From: Actinomadura opuntiae
GTDB taxonomy: Bacteria; Actinomycetota; Actinomycetes; Streptosporangiales; Streptosporangiaceae
Reading direction: 5' to 3'
Assembly (NCBI RefSeq): GCF_030283205.1
Contig: NZ_JASNWF010000004.1
Coordinates: forward strand, 372,001-436,000
DNA: 64,000 nt
Positions 7,519 through 15,944 of the stretch are shown one piece after another. The translations under genes were made by a program, and so were the position numbers. The notes under the pieces were generated by a model. The model searched no databases and had not been told where the DNA came from. It worked only from the letters and a program-made list of their open reading frames with translations. The number at the start of each line of letters is the position of its first letter. The first letter of the stretch is position 1.

Positions 7519-9972
7519 ATGTCGTCCCAGGTCACCGGGCGGCCGACCGGACCCGGCGGCACGGTCAAGGACCGTGAGATCGCCGCCGAGCAGCGGTACG
7601 TCGACGTCGCCTACGCGCGGCTGGAGGAGATGCGCGCGGACGCCCAGGCGATGATCCGCGAGGGCTACCGGCAGTCGCTCGCCGGCACGAAGGGCTCCCT
7701 GGTGGACCGGGACGCGATGGTCCACCAGGCGGCGCTGCGCGCCCGGGCGCTCGACGTCGCCGACGACGGGCTGGTGTTCGGCCGGCTCGACCTCGCCCCC
7801 GGCGAGCGCCCGGCCGGCGAGGTCCGCTACATCGGCCGGATCGGCGTGCGCACCAGCGAGCACGACTCCCTGGTGATCGACTGGCGCGCCCCCGCCGCCG
7901 AGGACTTCTACCGCGCCACCCCCGAGGACCCGCGCGGCGTCGTCCGCCGCCGCGTCCTGCACTCGCGCGGGCACACCGTCGTCGACCTCGAGGACGACCT
8001 GCTCGACCCGGACGCCGCCAGCGGGATGACGATCGTCGGCGACGGCGCGTTCCTGGCCTCGCTCGCCCGCACCCGCGAGGGCGCGATGCGCGACATCGTC
8101 GCGACGATCCAGCGCGAGCAGGACGAGGTGATCCGCGCGCCCGCCGACGGGACCGTCCTGGTCCGCGGCGCCCCCGGCACCGGCAAGACCGCCGTCGCGC
8201 TGCACCGCGTCGCCTACCTGCTGTTCCGGCACCGGCGCCGGTTCGGCTCCCGGGGCGTGCTGGTGATCGGCCCGAACCGGCGGTTCACCGCCTACATCGA
8301 GCGGGTGCTGCCGTCCCTCGGCGAGGGCTCGGCGACGCTGCGCTCCCTCGGCGACCTGGTCGACGGCGTGACCGCGACCGTCCACGACACGCCGGCGCTC
8401 GCCGCGCTCAAGGGCTCGGAGACCATGGCGCCCGTGCTGCGCCGCGCCGTCGCCGACCACGCGCCCGACGCGCCCGACGAGCTGCGCGTGGTGTTCAAGG
8501 GCGTCGTGGTGTCGCTCGACCGGGCCGGCCTCGACCGGATCCGCGCCGACGTGCACCGGCGCAGCCGCGGCAACGTGAACGCGGCCCGCCGCCAGGTCGC
8601 CGAGATGCTCCTGGACGCCCTGTGGGCGCGGTTCAACGACGTCGGCGGTCCGGAGGCGGCGCGGGAGGCCGAGGGCGCCGAGGCCGGGCTGTGGAACGCG
8701 ATCCTCGCCGCCGACGGCCTCGGCTCGATCGACGACGAGCCCGGCCGCCCGGCCGGCAACGGGACGCCGCGCGAGCAGTTCGACGCGCGGGTCCGCGAGC
8801 AGCGCGCGTTCTCCGACTTCCTCATGGCGTTCTGGCCGATCCGCCGCCCCCTCGACGTGCTGCGCTCGCTGGGCGACCCGGCCCGGCTGCGCCGCGCCGC
8901 GGGCCGCGACCTGCACCGCGACGACATCGCCCGGCTCGCGTCCTCGTGGGCCGGCGACGCGCCGCTCAGCTACCAGGACATCGCGCTGCTGGACGAGATC
9001 GACGCGCTCCTCGGCTCCCCGCCCCGCCCGTCGTCGCGCCGCCGCGTCCGCCCCGACGACGACCCGTTCGTGGTCGACGGCGTCAACATCCTCACCGGCG
9101 AGGAGGTCGCGGACGACGGCTGGGAGCCGGAGATGCAGGAGCTGACCACGTCCATGGAGCGGCTCGAGCGGTCCCGCCGCGTCGACGACGGCGTGGCCGA
9201 GGAGCGACCCGAGTACGCGCACATCGTCGTGGACGAGGCGCAGGACCTGTCCCCGATGCAGTGGCGGATGCTCGGCCGCCGCGGCCGCCAGGCCAGCTGG
9301 ACCGTCGTGGAGGACCCGGCGCAGAGCGCCTGGGAGGACCTCGCCGCCGCCCGCCGCGCGATGGACGCCGCGCTCGGCGGGGAGCACCCGTCCTCCCGGG
9401 GCCGCCGCCGCAAGCCCGCGCCGCGCCGCACCCGGTACGAGTACGAGCTGACGACGAACTACCGCAACTCCACCGAGATCGCCGCCGTGTCCGCGCGGGT
9501 GCTGGCCCGCGCGCTGCCCGAGGCCCGCCCGGCGCGCGCCGTCCGCTCGTCGGGCATCGACCCCATCGTCCGCGTGCTGCCCGAGGCCGATCTCGCGTCC
9601 GCCGCCCGCGACGCCGCCGAGGACCTCCTCACCCAGGTCGAGGGCACGATCGGCGTCATCGTCCCGTTCCATCCGGCCGAGAGCCGCGACGAGGGCACGA
9701 TCCCCCTGCCGCACGAGATCGCGTCCGCGCAGTGGAACGCCGCCGCCCGCGACCGCATCGCCGCCGGCCTCCCCGACCGCGTCCAGGTCCTCGACGTCCT
9801 GGAGGCCAAGGGCCTGGAGTTCGACGCCGCCGTCATCGCGGCCCCGGAGACGGTCGCGGCCCAGTCCCCCAACGGCCTCCGCGTCCTGTACGTCGCCGTG
9901 TCCCGGGCCACCCAGCACCTGGTCGTGCTGACCTCCGACCCCGAGTGGAAGGGCACCCTCCTGCCCGGCTGA
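7519..9972 (+). CDS. HelD/HelR-type RNA polymerase-associated superfamily 1 helicase
   Basis: An 817-residue UvrD/Rep-like ATPase. The N-terminus is a charged coiled-coil arm (about residues 15-70), Walker A is at about 217-224 (GAPGTGKT), motif II at about 572-576 (DEAQD), with TTNYRNSTEIA and a C-terminal LEAKGLEFDAAVIA and LYVAVSRATQ. HelD proteins lack true unwinding activity: they bind RNA polymerase, eject nucleic acid and recycle the enzyme, and actinobacterial HelR variants protect against rifampicin. The charged segment between about 490 and 600 is where the family inserts into the polymerase channel. ATG 7519 has GAGGAG nine bases upstream. Whether this copy is a housekeeping HelD or a rifampicin-inducible HelR is not decided by the sequence. 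Confidence 0.88.
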   Translation: MSSQVTGRPTGPGGTVKDREIAAEQRYVDVAYARLEEMRADAQAMIREGYRQSLAGTKGSLVDRDAMVHQAALRARALDVADDGLVFGRLDLAPGERPAGEVRYIGRIGVRTSEHDSLVIDWRAPAAEDFYRATPEDPRGVVRRRVLHSRGHTVVDLEDDLLDPDAASGMTIVGDGAFLASLARTREGAMRDIVATIQREQDEVIRAPADGTVLVRGAPGTGKTAVALHRVAYLLFRHRRRFGSRGVLVIGPNRRFTAYIERVLPSLGEGSATLRSLGDLVDGVTATVHDTPALAALKGSETMAPVLRRAVADHAPDAPDELRVVFKGVVVSLDRAGLDRIRADVHRRSRGNVNAARRQVAEMLLDALWARFNDVGGPEAAREAEGAEAGLWNAILAADGLGSIDDEPGRPAGNGTPREQFDARVREQRAFSDFLMAFWPIRRPLDVLRSLGDPARLRRAAGRDLHRDDIARLASSWAGDAPLSYQDIALLDEIDALLGSPPRPSSRRRVRPDDDPFVVDGVNILTGEEVADDGWEPEMQELTTSMERLERSRRVDDGVAEERPEYAHIVVDEAQDLSPMQWRMLGRRGRQASWTVVEDPAQSAWEDLAAARRAMDAALGGEHPSSRGRRRKPAPRRTRYEYELTTNYRNSTEIAAVSARVLARALPEARPARAVRSSGIDPIVRVLPEADLASAARDAAEDLLTQVEGTIGVIVPFHPAESRDEGTIPLPHEIASAQWNAAARDRIAAGLPDRVQVLDVLEAKGLEFDAAVIAAPETVAAQSPNGLRVLYVAVSRATQHLVVLTSDPEWKGTLLPG

Positions 9973-10130
9973 CCCGGGCCGAGTCGCGTCGCGCGCTCCG
10001 GGCGCGGCGCGTCACCGCGGGCGCCGGTGAGGCGCTGCGCGCCGCCGCCTGCGGACGAGCGGGAGGCGCCGCGCCGCGCCCCCGGTTAGGCTGGCGTCGC
10101 CTCCTTCCGACACCGCCAGAACGGAGATCG

Positions 10131-10763
10131 ATGAGCGGCCGGAACCCCGCCCCCCGACGCAGTTACGGCGGCCGCTCCGCCGAGGAGCGCCGCGCCGACC
10201 GCAGGGAGCGGCTGCTCGCCGCCGGCCTCGAACTGTTCGGGACCCGCGGCTACGCGGCGACCTCCATCGAACGGCTCTGCGCCACCGCCAGCGTGTCCAC
10301 CCGCAACTTCTACGAGGAGTTCTCCGGACGCGAGGAACTGCTCACGGCGCTGCACCGCGGCATCAACCGGCGCGCCCGCGAGGCCCTCGACGCCGCCTAC
10401 GCCGAGGCCGCCGCGCAGCCCCTGCCCGTCCGCGTCGAGCGCGCGGTGCGCGCGTTCGTCGACGTGACCGCCAGCGACCCGCGCTGGGCCCGCATCGCGT
10501 TCGTCGAGGTCATCGGCGTCAGCGCCGACCTCGAACGGCACCGGCTGCAGTGGCGCGCCGACTGGGAGGACGCGATGCTCGCGATGACCCGCGAGGCCGT
10601 CGCGCGCGGCGAGGCCGCCGACCGCGACTACCGCCTCACCGTCATCGCGATCATCGGCGCCGTCAACAACCTCGTCCACCACTGGTCCGCCCGCGACCAG
10701 AGCATCCCGCTGGACGACATCACCAGGGAGCTGACCCACCTGATCCTGTCGGCGCTCAGATGA
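10131..10763 (+). CDS. TetR-family transcriptional regulator
   Basis: A 210-residue repressor with the N-terminal TetR helix-turn-helix: RRERLLAAGLELFGTRGYAATSIERLCATASVSTRNFYEEFSGREELL, seen from about residue 25 to 73. The C-terminal all-helical ligand domain (about 80-210) is not assignable to a known ligand class. The ATG has GGAG at 8 bases; a TAGGCT -10-like box lies at 10087-10092. The last 8 bases overlap the end of the convergent GT2 gene. The target operon is unknown; helD upstream is a candidate only by proximity. Confidence 0.88.
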   Translation: MSGRNPAPRRSYGGRSAEERRADRRERLLAAGLELFGTRGYAATSIERLCATASVSTRNFYEEFSGREELLTALHRGINRRAREALDAAYAEAAAQPLPVRVERAVRAFVDVTASDPRWARIAFVEVIGVSADLERHRLQWRADWEDAMLAMTREAVARGEAADRDYRLTVIAIIGAVNNLVHHWSARDQSIPLDDITRELTHLILSALR

Positions 10764-11637
10764 TCGGGGGGCGGCCCGTCCGCGTCATCCGCCAGGCGGT
10801 GCGGTAGGAGATGGGGCGGCGCGGGCCGGCGGGCTTGCGCCAGCCCTCCGCGAAGCCCTTGAACCACGGCTTGAGCGCGCTCGGCTTGCGCTCGCGCAGC
10901 AGCGTCATCCCGATCCACACCGCGAGGTAGGTGAAGGCGAGGGGCCACGGCAGGTTGCGGCGGGCCAGCCAGACGCGGTTGCGGGCGTTGTACCGGTAGA
11001 ACATGTCGTGCCGCGTCGGCAGCACGGCCGGGTGGAACATCACCGCGGACGCGTCGTACACCATGTGGTAGCCCGCGTTGAGGATCTGCCAGGCGAGGTC
11101 GGTCTCCTCGTGGGCGTAGAAGAAGTCCTCGGGCAGGCCGCCGCCGGCGTCGAAGGCGGCGCGGCGGATCGCGCAGGCGCCGCCCAGGAACGTCGTGACC
11201 TCCGACGACCGCTCCGGGTCGCCGGCGCGCAGCCGCGGGACGTGCCGGCGCTCCCCGCGCCCGCCCTCCGGGTCGCGGACGCGGAACGACACGACGCCGA
11301 GCTCCGGGTCGGCGGCGAACCGGTCGCGCAGGTAGGCGCCGAGCCGCGGGGACCGGTACCAGCCGTCGTCGTCGAGGAACAGCACCACGTCGCCGCAGGA
11401 CGCCTCGACGCCGCGGTTGCGCCCCGCCGGGATGCCGACGTTGCTCGGCAGGCTGATCGTCTTGACGCGCTCGTCGTCGAACGGCGCGGCGGCGGCGCGG
11501 CCGCCGACGGGGTCGACGCCGTTGCCGACGAGCACGACCTCGACGTCCACGTGCTCCTGCTCCAGCGCGCTGCGGACGGCGCGGGCCAGTTCGTCCGGGC
11601 GGTTGCCCATGGTGAGGACGACGACGCTCAGCTTCAC
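10756..11637 (-). CDS. GT2-family glycosyltransferase
   Basis: A 293-residue GT-A enzyme that begins MKLSVVVLTMGNRPDELARAV and has the metal-binding DDD of VLFLDDDGWY, followed by a typical acceptor region with FFYAHEETDLAWQI, where the ED acts as catalytic base. A C-terminal hydrophobic stretch (LPWPLAFTYLAVWIGMTLL) suggests membrane association. It is the last gene of the operon that includes a glycerol-1-phosphate-dehydrogenase-like enzyme and a CDP-alcohol phosphatidyltransferase, with its ATG overlapping the transferase stop (ATGA). It probably adds a sugar to the product of those enzymes; donor and acceptor are unknown. Confidence 0.88.
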   Translation of the reverse strand: MKLSVVVLTMGNRPDELARAVRSALEQEHVDVEVVLVGNGVDPVGGRAAAAPFDDERVKTISLPSNVGIPAGRNRGVEASCGDVVLFLDDDGWYRSPRLGAYLRDRFAADPELGVVSFRVRDPEGGRGERRHVPRLRAGDPERSSEVTTFLGGACAIRRAAFDAGGGLPEDFFYAHEETDLAWQILNAGYHMVYDASAVMFHPAVLPTRHDMFYRYNARNRVWLARRNLPWPLAFTYLAVWIGMTLLRERKPSALKPWFKGFAEGWRKPAGPRRPISYRTAWRMTRTGRPPII

Positions 11638-12515
11638 TTCAGTCTCCGGGAGGCCAGGATGCTGACCAGGTGCAGCAGGGTCTGGACGGCCGCGACCAGC
11701 GCGACGGCGACCGTCAGCACCCGGATCGCGACGGGGGTGTCCGCGCCGGCCAGGGTGTCGATCAGCGCGGCGGCCAGGATCAGCAGCGACAGCTCGACGG
11801 CGCCGATGATGCGGTGGAAGCGCAGCATCGACGCGGCCTGCCGGGCCAGCGCGATGCCGGTGGACCGCGGCCGCAGCGCCCGGTCGCCGCCGACCGGGTC
11901 GGCGGGCAGCCCGGACTTGGCGCGCGCCACCACGACGTTGTCGGTCTCCGCCTTGATCAGCGCGGCGCCGAGCGCGGCGACGAGGCCGAGCTCGGCCCAG
12001 CCGCCGTTCCGCCAGCCGCCCTGCGCGGCGAAGCCGAGCCCGATGAGCAGCGAGATCTCCGACAGGTAGTGGCCGATGCGGTCAAGGAAGACCCCGGTGA
12101 TGGAGGTCTGCCGCAGGTAGCGGGCGACCTCGCCGTCCACGCAGTCGAGCAGCAGGTAGACCTGGATGAGGACCGCGCCGCCGAGGGCCGTCCACAGCGC
12201 GCCCGTGCCGGACGCGGGCAGCGACACCACGACGCCGGCGACGATGCCGCTCAGCATCATCAGGTAGGTGAGCTGGTTCGGGCTGAACCCGAGGCGCAGC
12301 GCGATCCACCCGAAGTACGGGGACAGGTCGCGCATGTAGAGCCGGCCCGCCCAGTGCTCCTCGTTGCGCCGGTCCTTCAGGCCGGGCGGCTGCCCGTACC
12401 GGCGGATGTCGGCGACCTTCGCGGCCTTGCGCGGCGGGCGGTGGTCGCCCGCGTCCGGTGCACCGGGGCCGGCCGGGGAGGGACCGGGGAGCTCAGCCTC
12501 CATGGGCCTGGACAT
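11634..12515 (-). CDS. CDP-alcohol phosphatidyltransferase-family enzyme with His at the last motif position
   Basis: A 293-residue integral membrane enzyme that would move a phosphoalcohol between a CDP-activated donor and an acceptor alcohol. A 60-residue cytosolic N-terminus precedes several membrane helices. The catalytic motif is D124xxD127G128xxA131R132x8G141xxxD145xxxH149: all residues fit except the fourth Asp, the proposed catalytic base, which is His (LDRIGHYL). The gene begins at ATG 12515 (GGTGGAAGAG upstream), overlapping the dehydrogenase gene by 23 bases; ATG 12503 is an alternative. The operon context points to a CDP-polyol or glycerol-1-phosphate substrate instead of ordinary phospholipid synthesis. 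Confidence 0.85.
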   Translation of the reverse strand: MSRPMEAELPGPSPAGPGAPDAGDHRPPRKAAKVADIRRYGQPPGLKDRRNEEHWAGRLYMRDLSPYFGWIALRLGFSPNQLTYLMMLSGIVAGVVVSLPASGTGALWTALGGAVLIQVYLLLDCVDGEVARYLRQTSITGVFLDRIGHYLSEISLLIGLGFAAQGGWRNGGWAELGLVAALGAALIKAETDNVVVARAKSGLPADPVGGDRALRPRSTGIALARQAASMLRFHRIIGAVELSLLILAAALIDTLAGADTPVAIRVLTVAVALVAAVQTLLHLVSILASRRLK

Positions 12516-13587
12516 ACTCTTCCACCGCCTTGAGCGTCTCGCCCTTGTCGAGGCCGAGGTGTTCCAAGATCGTATAGCGGCCGGGACGGGTCCGCGGGGC
12601 GTACAGCACGGCCTCCGCGAACTGGTCCTCGGTCAGGCCGACGTCGGCCGGGAAGCGCGGCAGCCCGTGCCGGCCGAGGCAGGTGAGGATCTCCCCGAGC
12701 CGCTCCGCGGCCGTGTCGCCGGCGCCCGCGCCGCCGTCGAGCCGGGTGGCGCGCAGGTGGTAGCAGAACGCCGCGCCGATGCCCGCCAGCTCGCCGTGGT
12801 TGGCGGTCCCCGGGTAGAGCCGGTCGATGGCGTGCAGGATCTCGTGGTCGCCGCCGCTCGCCGGGCGGGAGTCACCGGCGAACGACATCGCCATCCCCGA
12901 CAGCACCAGGCCCTCGGCGAGGACGGTGAGGAACCGGTCGGACTCGATGGAGCCCGGCTGGTGCAGCAGCGCCTCGGCGGCGGTGCGGGCGACGGTCAGC
13001 GCCATCCGGTCGACGCGCTCGCCGCACTCGTCGGCGGCCAGCAGCCAGTCGTCCACCGCGGAGAAGTTGCTCACCACGTCGCCGATCCCGGCGCGGACGA
13101 GCCGTTCGGGGGCGGCGTGCACGTAGTCGAGGTCGACGACCATCGCCAGCGGCATCACCACGCCGAACGAGCCCTTGCCCTTCTCGTGCTCCAGGGACGC
13201 GACCGGGGAGCAGATCCCGTCGTGGGACAGGTTCGTGGCGACCGACACCATCGGGATGCCCGACAGCGTCGCCGCGTACTTGGTCGCGTCGATCGTCCGG
13301 CCGCCGCCGATGCCGACGACGGCCTCGAACGTCCCGCCGCGCAGCTTCCCGGCGAGCCCGACGGCCGCGTCGACGGTGCCGCCCTCGACCCGGAACACCT
13401 CGCAGGCCGACAGGGACGGGCGGACGTGCTCGGCGATGTGGTCGCCCTGGCCTTGGCCGACGGCGATGGCCACCCGGCCCTCGGTGGCGATCCGCCGGTC
13501 GGCGAGCAGCTCGCCGAGGGCGGCGACGGCACCGCGCCGCACGTCGATGGAGAGCGGCGCGTTCAGCATCCGCGTCAGCAGGGGCAT
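12493..13587 (-). CDS. sn-glycerol-1-phosphate dehydrogenase-like enzyme (AraM/EgsA type)
   Basis: A 364-residue iron-containing-alcohol-dehydrogenase-fold protein. The cofactor loop GGGRTID is at 94-100 and the G1P-dehydrogenase hallmark SHDG at 121-124. Expected metal ligands are all visible: Asp 170 in GIGD, His 248 in GGDH and His 264 in NHGE; the segment GIGDVVSNFSAVDDW also matches the family. Such enzymes reduce dihydroxyacetone phosphate to sn-glycerol 1-phosphate, the archaeal lipid enantiomer; in Bacillus AraM feeds heptaprenylglyceryl phosphate synthesis. The neighbours are a nucleotidyltransferase and a CDP-alcohol transferase, suggesting the product is activated as a CDP derivative. 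A related substrate such as another ketose phosphate cannot be excluded. Confidence 0.82.
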   Translation of the reverse strand: MPLLTRMLNAPLSIDVRRGAVAALGELLADRRIATEGRVAIAVGQGQGDHIAEHVRPSLSACEVFRVEGGTVDAAVGLAGKLRGGTFEAVVGIGGGRTIDATKYAATLSGIPMVSVATNLSHDGICSPVASLEHEKGKGSFGVVMPLAMVVDLDYVHAAPERLVRAGIGDVVSNFSAVDDWLLAADECGERVDRMALTVARTAAEALLHQPGSIESDRFLTVLAEGLVLSGMAMSFAGDSRPASGGDHEILHAIDRLYPGTANHGELAGIGAAFCYHLRATRLDGGAGAGDTAAERLGEILTCLGRHGLPRFPADVGLTEDQFAEAVLYAPRTRPGRYTILEHLGLDKGETLKAVEEYVQAHGG

Positions 13588-13630
13588 GGGCCTCCTCGCT
13601 CGGGTCGTCCCGCGTGTGGCGCCGGCGGCC

Positions 13631-14362
13631 TCAGTAGGTCTTGGCGATCCGGCGGGCCTTCTCCAGGTCGTCGTGGTTGTCCACTTCCACCCACTCGACC
13701 TCGCCGATCGGCGCGACCGCGATGCGGCCGCCCCGGTTCACCAGCTCCTGGTAGCCGTCCTCGTAGTACTGGTCGGGGTCGGCCTCCCAGGTCGCCTTGA
13801 GGGCGTCGGCGAGGGGCACCGCGGCGGCGGGCTCGATGAGGGTCGCGCCGATGTACTCGCCGTAGGCGGTGGACGGGTCCATCAGCTTGGTGATCGTCTT
13901 GAGGTGCTCGCTCTCGTCGAGGACGACCTTCATCTCCTCTTCGGCGAGAGTTTTCACGTTGTCCACGGCCAGGAGGATGTCCGGTCCGCGGTTCGCCAGT
14001 AGCGTCTTCTCGACGCCCACCGGGTGGACCGTGTCGCCGTTGACCATGAGGACGCCCTTGGAGAAGTGCTCCCGAGCCAGCCACATGGAGTAGGCGTTGT
14101 TCCACTCCTCGGCCTTGTCGTTGTGGACCAGCGTGATGGACACGCCGTACCTCTCCTCGAGGGCGGCCTTGCGCTCCTCGACCGCGCCCGCGCAGTAGCC
14201 GACGACGATGACCACGTCGGTCAGCCCGACCTCGGCGAGGTTGCCGAGCGCGATGTCCAGGATGGTGGTCTCGCCGTCCACCGGGACCAGGGCCTTGGGG
14301 AGGGTATCGGTGTACGGCCGCAGCCTCCGGCCCGCGCCCGCCGCCAGCACCATGCCGATCAT
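13631..14362 (-). CDS. Sugar/polyol-phosphate nucleotidyltransferase (phosphocholine cytidylyltransferase-like)
   Basis: A 243-residue GT-A-like nucleotidyltransferase. It begins MIGMVLAAGAGRRLRPYTD with the activating Lys in LPKALVPVDG, and the metal-binding Asp is in MVNGDTVHP. It resembles the family annotated as phosphocholine, inositol-1-phosphate or phosphoglutamine cytidylyltransferases, all small single-domain enzymes that make CDP donors for CDP-alcohol transferases. In this operon it would activate glycerol 1-phosphate or another polyol phosphate. GGGAGGAAG lies seven bases before ATG 14362, and its start overlaps the stop of the upstream membrane gene (ATGA), so the two are translationally coupled. 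Confidence 0.82.
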   Translation of the reverse strand: MIGMVLAAGAGRRLRPYTDTLPKALVPVDGETTILDIALGNLAEVGLTDVVIVVGYCAGAVEERKAALEERYGVSITLVHNDKAEEWNNAYSMWLAREHFSKGVLMVNGDTVHPVGVEKTLLANRGPDILLAVDNVKTLAEEEMKVVLDESEHLKTITKLMDPSTAYGEYIGATLIEPAAAVPLADALKATWEADPDQYYEDGYQELVNRGGRIAVAPIGEVEWVEVDNHDDLEKARRIAKTY

Positions 14363-14979
14363 GCTCGTTCTTCCTCCCAGTCGACCATCACGCCGCCGCC
14401 ACCGGACCGCGCCCACATGGCGACGCCCTCGCCGCCGAACAGCACACCAAGGTAGGCGGCCAGCGCAGCGTACGCGATCGGAAGCAGCCCGCAGAGGCCC
14501 GCGAAGGCCACACAGAGCATCCGGCCGTCCCAGCCGAGGCCGGCGCGGAGGACGAGCCCCCGCGGCCGGACTCCCTGGCGGGAGCGGTACGCGGCGTCGC
14601 AGTGGTGGAGCGCGAGGACGGCCGTCAGCACGTAGCCGAGCGGTGCCGGCACTCCCTGCGCAAATCCCAGTACGGCGAGGTAACCATACTCGATCGCGCG
14701 GATTACGGGCGGTACGAGCCAGTCCAGGCGTCCGGCGTGCGGGTGCCCGGAGGACGGACCGGCCAGCAGGACCACCACGAACGGGGCGAGCAGCGCGGGA
14801 GTCGGCGGCCCGTGCATACCGGCCGCGAGCAGCAGCGCGGTGACTCCGGCGGCGGCTATCGCGGCGGGCAGCGGCGGGAGCCGCCCGCGCGCCGTCCGGC
14901 CCAGCGCCAGGCACACCGGGCCGTCGTCGCGGTGGTCGCCGACCGCGGCCGGCACGGCGCCGTTCACAGGGCCGTTCAC
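14359..14979 (-). CDS. Membrane protein resembling the C-terminal DUF5941 part
   Basis: A 206-residue polytopic membrane protein. The central segment GRLDWLVPPVIRAIEYGYLAVL followed by VLTAVLALHHCDAAYR is, as far as I recall, the diagnostic part of DUF5941 proteins, which in Streptomyces occur fused behind a CDP-alcohol-transferase-like region. Here it is a separate gene whose GTG overlaps the stop of the upstream membrane gene (GTGA at 14976-14979), with GGAGG five bases upstream. It has about five hydrophobic helices and no recognisable catalytic residues. It probably pairs with the protein encoded immediately upstream. Confidence 0.7.
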   Translation of the reverse strand: MNGPVNGAVPAAVGDHRDDGPVCLALGRTARGRLPPLPAAIAAAGVTALLLAAGMHGPPTPALLAPFVVVLLAGPSSGHPHAGRLDWLVPPVIRAIEYGYLAVLGFAQGVPAPLGYVLTAVLALHHCDAAYRSRQGVRPRGLVLRAGLGWDGRMLCVAFAGLCGLLPIAYAALAAYLGVLFGGEGVAMWARSGGGGVMVDWEEERA

Positions 14980-15842
14980 GGGGCCTCCGATCCGGGTGCG
15001 CGCAGCGTCCGGGCGAGCGCTTCGCACACGTGCCCGGCCAGGACGAACACGGCCGCGGCCGAGCCCCACAGCAGCAGGACGCCGAAGGTGACCCGCGCGC
15101 CCGCGATCCCGGCGGTCACCGCGATCAGCGCGAACCGCTCGCCGACCGGGAGCGCGAGCGCCCGCAGCGCGCGGCGCGCGAACTCCTGGCGCGGGCCGCC
15201 GGGATGCGGGTGGCCGGGATGCGGGTGGCCGGGATGCGGGCGCCGGCCGTGCCGGGACGCCGCGTCCGCCGTGTATGCCGTGTACGTCGTGTACGTCGTG
15301 TACGCCGCGTCCATCGCGTGCCGGACCGACAGCAGCGCCAGCGCGCCCACCGCCGCCGCCCACGCGTTCCCCTGGAATCCGGGCCCTCCGGGCACCTGCA
15401 CCCCGGCGCCGACCGCCAGGCCCGCGTAGACCGCGGCCTCCTTGGCCAGGCAGAGGACGGTGGCGGGCCACGACGCGCCGGCCGTACCGGCCACGCAGTC
15501 GAGGACGAACGAGACGTACAGCAGCCCCGCGCCCGCGACCATCCCGGCGTGGGAGCCGGCGGAGAACCACACGGCCGCGAGCGCGCCGAGACCGAACGAG
15601 ATCGCCGACACCGTCGCGGGCGACAGCCCGCGGGAGGCCGCCCAGCGCACCAGGACCGGCGCGTACCCGGCGACCGCGTACGCCGCGACGAGCCCGTCAC
15701 CGCGCGCGGCCGCGCCGTCGGCGCCGTCGGCGGCCCGCTGCGGGGCGCCCTCGGGCGGGGTGGCCTGGTTCTCCTCCACGGCGTCGGCCGCCTCCGGTAC
15801 GTTGTGCCTGGCGGACCGGTGCCGCGGGCGGACCCCGGTCAT
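14976..15842 (-). CDS. Degenerate CDP-alcohol phosphatidyltransferase-like membrane protein
   Basis: A 288-residue membrane protein with a 50-residue disordered N-terminus. From about residue 60 it follows the CDP-alcohol transferase pattern (RWAASRGLSPATVSAISFGLGALAAVWF in parts, then LLYVSFVLDC), but the active motif is lost: where DCxDGxxAR should be, residues 115-123 read DCVAGTAGA, and the downstream GxxxDxxxD is absent. The C-terminal PVGERFALIAV segment matches the region that precedes DUF5941 in fused proteins. Two tracts of short DNA repeats fall inside the gene. It is first in the minus-strand operon, with GGAGG before ATG 15842. Probably a structural partner or pseudoenzyme. Confidence 0.72.
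   Translation of the reverse strand: MTGVRPRHRSARHNVPEAADAVEENQATPPEGAPQRAADGADGAAARGDGLVAAYAVAGYAPVLVRWAASRGLSPATVSAISFGLGALAAVWFSAGSHAGMVAGAGLLYVSFVLDCVAGTAGASWPATVLCLAKEAAVYAGLAVGAGVQVPGGPGFQGNAWAAAVGALALLSVRHAMDAAYTTYTTYTAYTADAASRHGRRPHPGHPHPGHPHPGGPRQEFARRALRALALPVGERFALIAVTAGIAGARVTFGVLLLWGSAAAVFVLAGHVCEALARTLRAPGSEAP
15198..15242. repeat. Three 15-bp tandem repeats inside a membrane protein gene
   Basis: GCCGGGATGCGGGTG occurs at 15198-15212 and 15213-15227, with a one-base variant at 15228-15242. On the minus strand the unit encodes a repeated HPHPG-type pentapeptide, in a linker of the degenerate CDP-alcohol-transferase-like protein. The unit length is a multiple of three, so copy changes would keep the frame. 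Confidence 0.9.
15271..15306. repeat. Four 9-bp tandem repeats encoding a Tyr-Thr tract
   Basis: GTGTACGTC and close variants (GTGTATGCC, GTGTACGCC) occur four times end to end. On the minus strand they encode alternating Tyr-Thr-Thr/Ala triplets in the same protein as the 15-bp repeats. Both tracts preserve frame and look like in-gene slippage expansions. Confidence 0.85.
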
Positions 15843-15944
15843 CGGCGCCTCCGGCGGGATCGAAGCGTACGGACGACAGCCCAGCGTAGCGATTCGGTGA
15901 CCGCCTGTCGCAGGAACGGCCGGACCGATCGGCGAGAGGGAGAG

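Noticed and set aside
7468..9918. 816-residue open frame opposite the HelD gene
   Set aside because: It mirrors a high-GC gene in the complementary frame, has no domain and a composition of Gly/Arg/Val typical of antisense shadows.
15198..15306. Repeat tracts considered as a CRISPR array
   Set aside because: Units are contiguous, without spacers, and lie inside a coding sequence.
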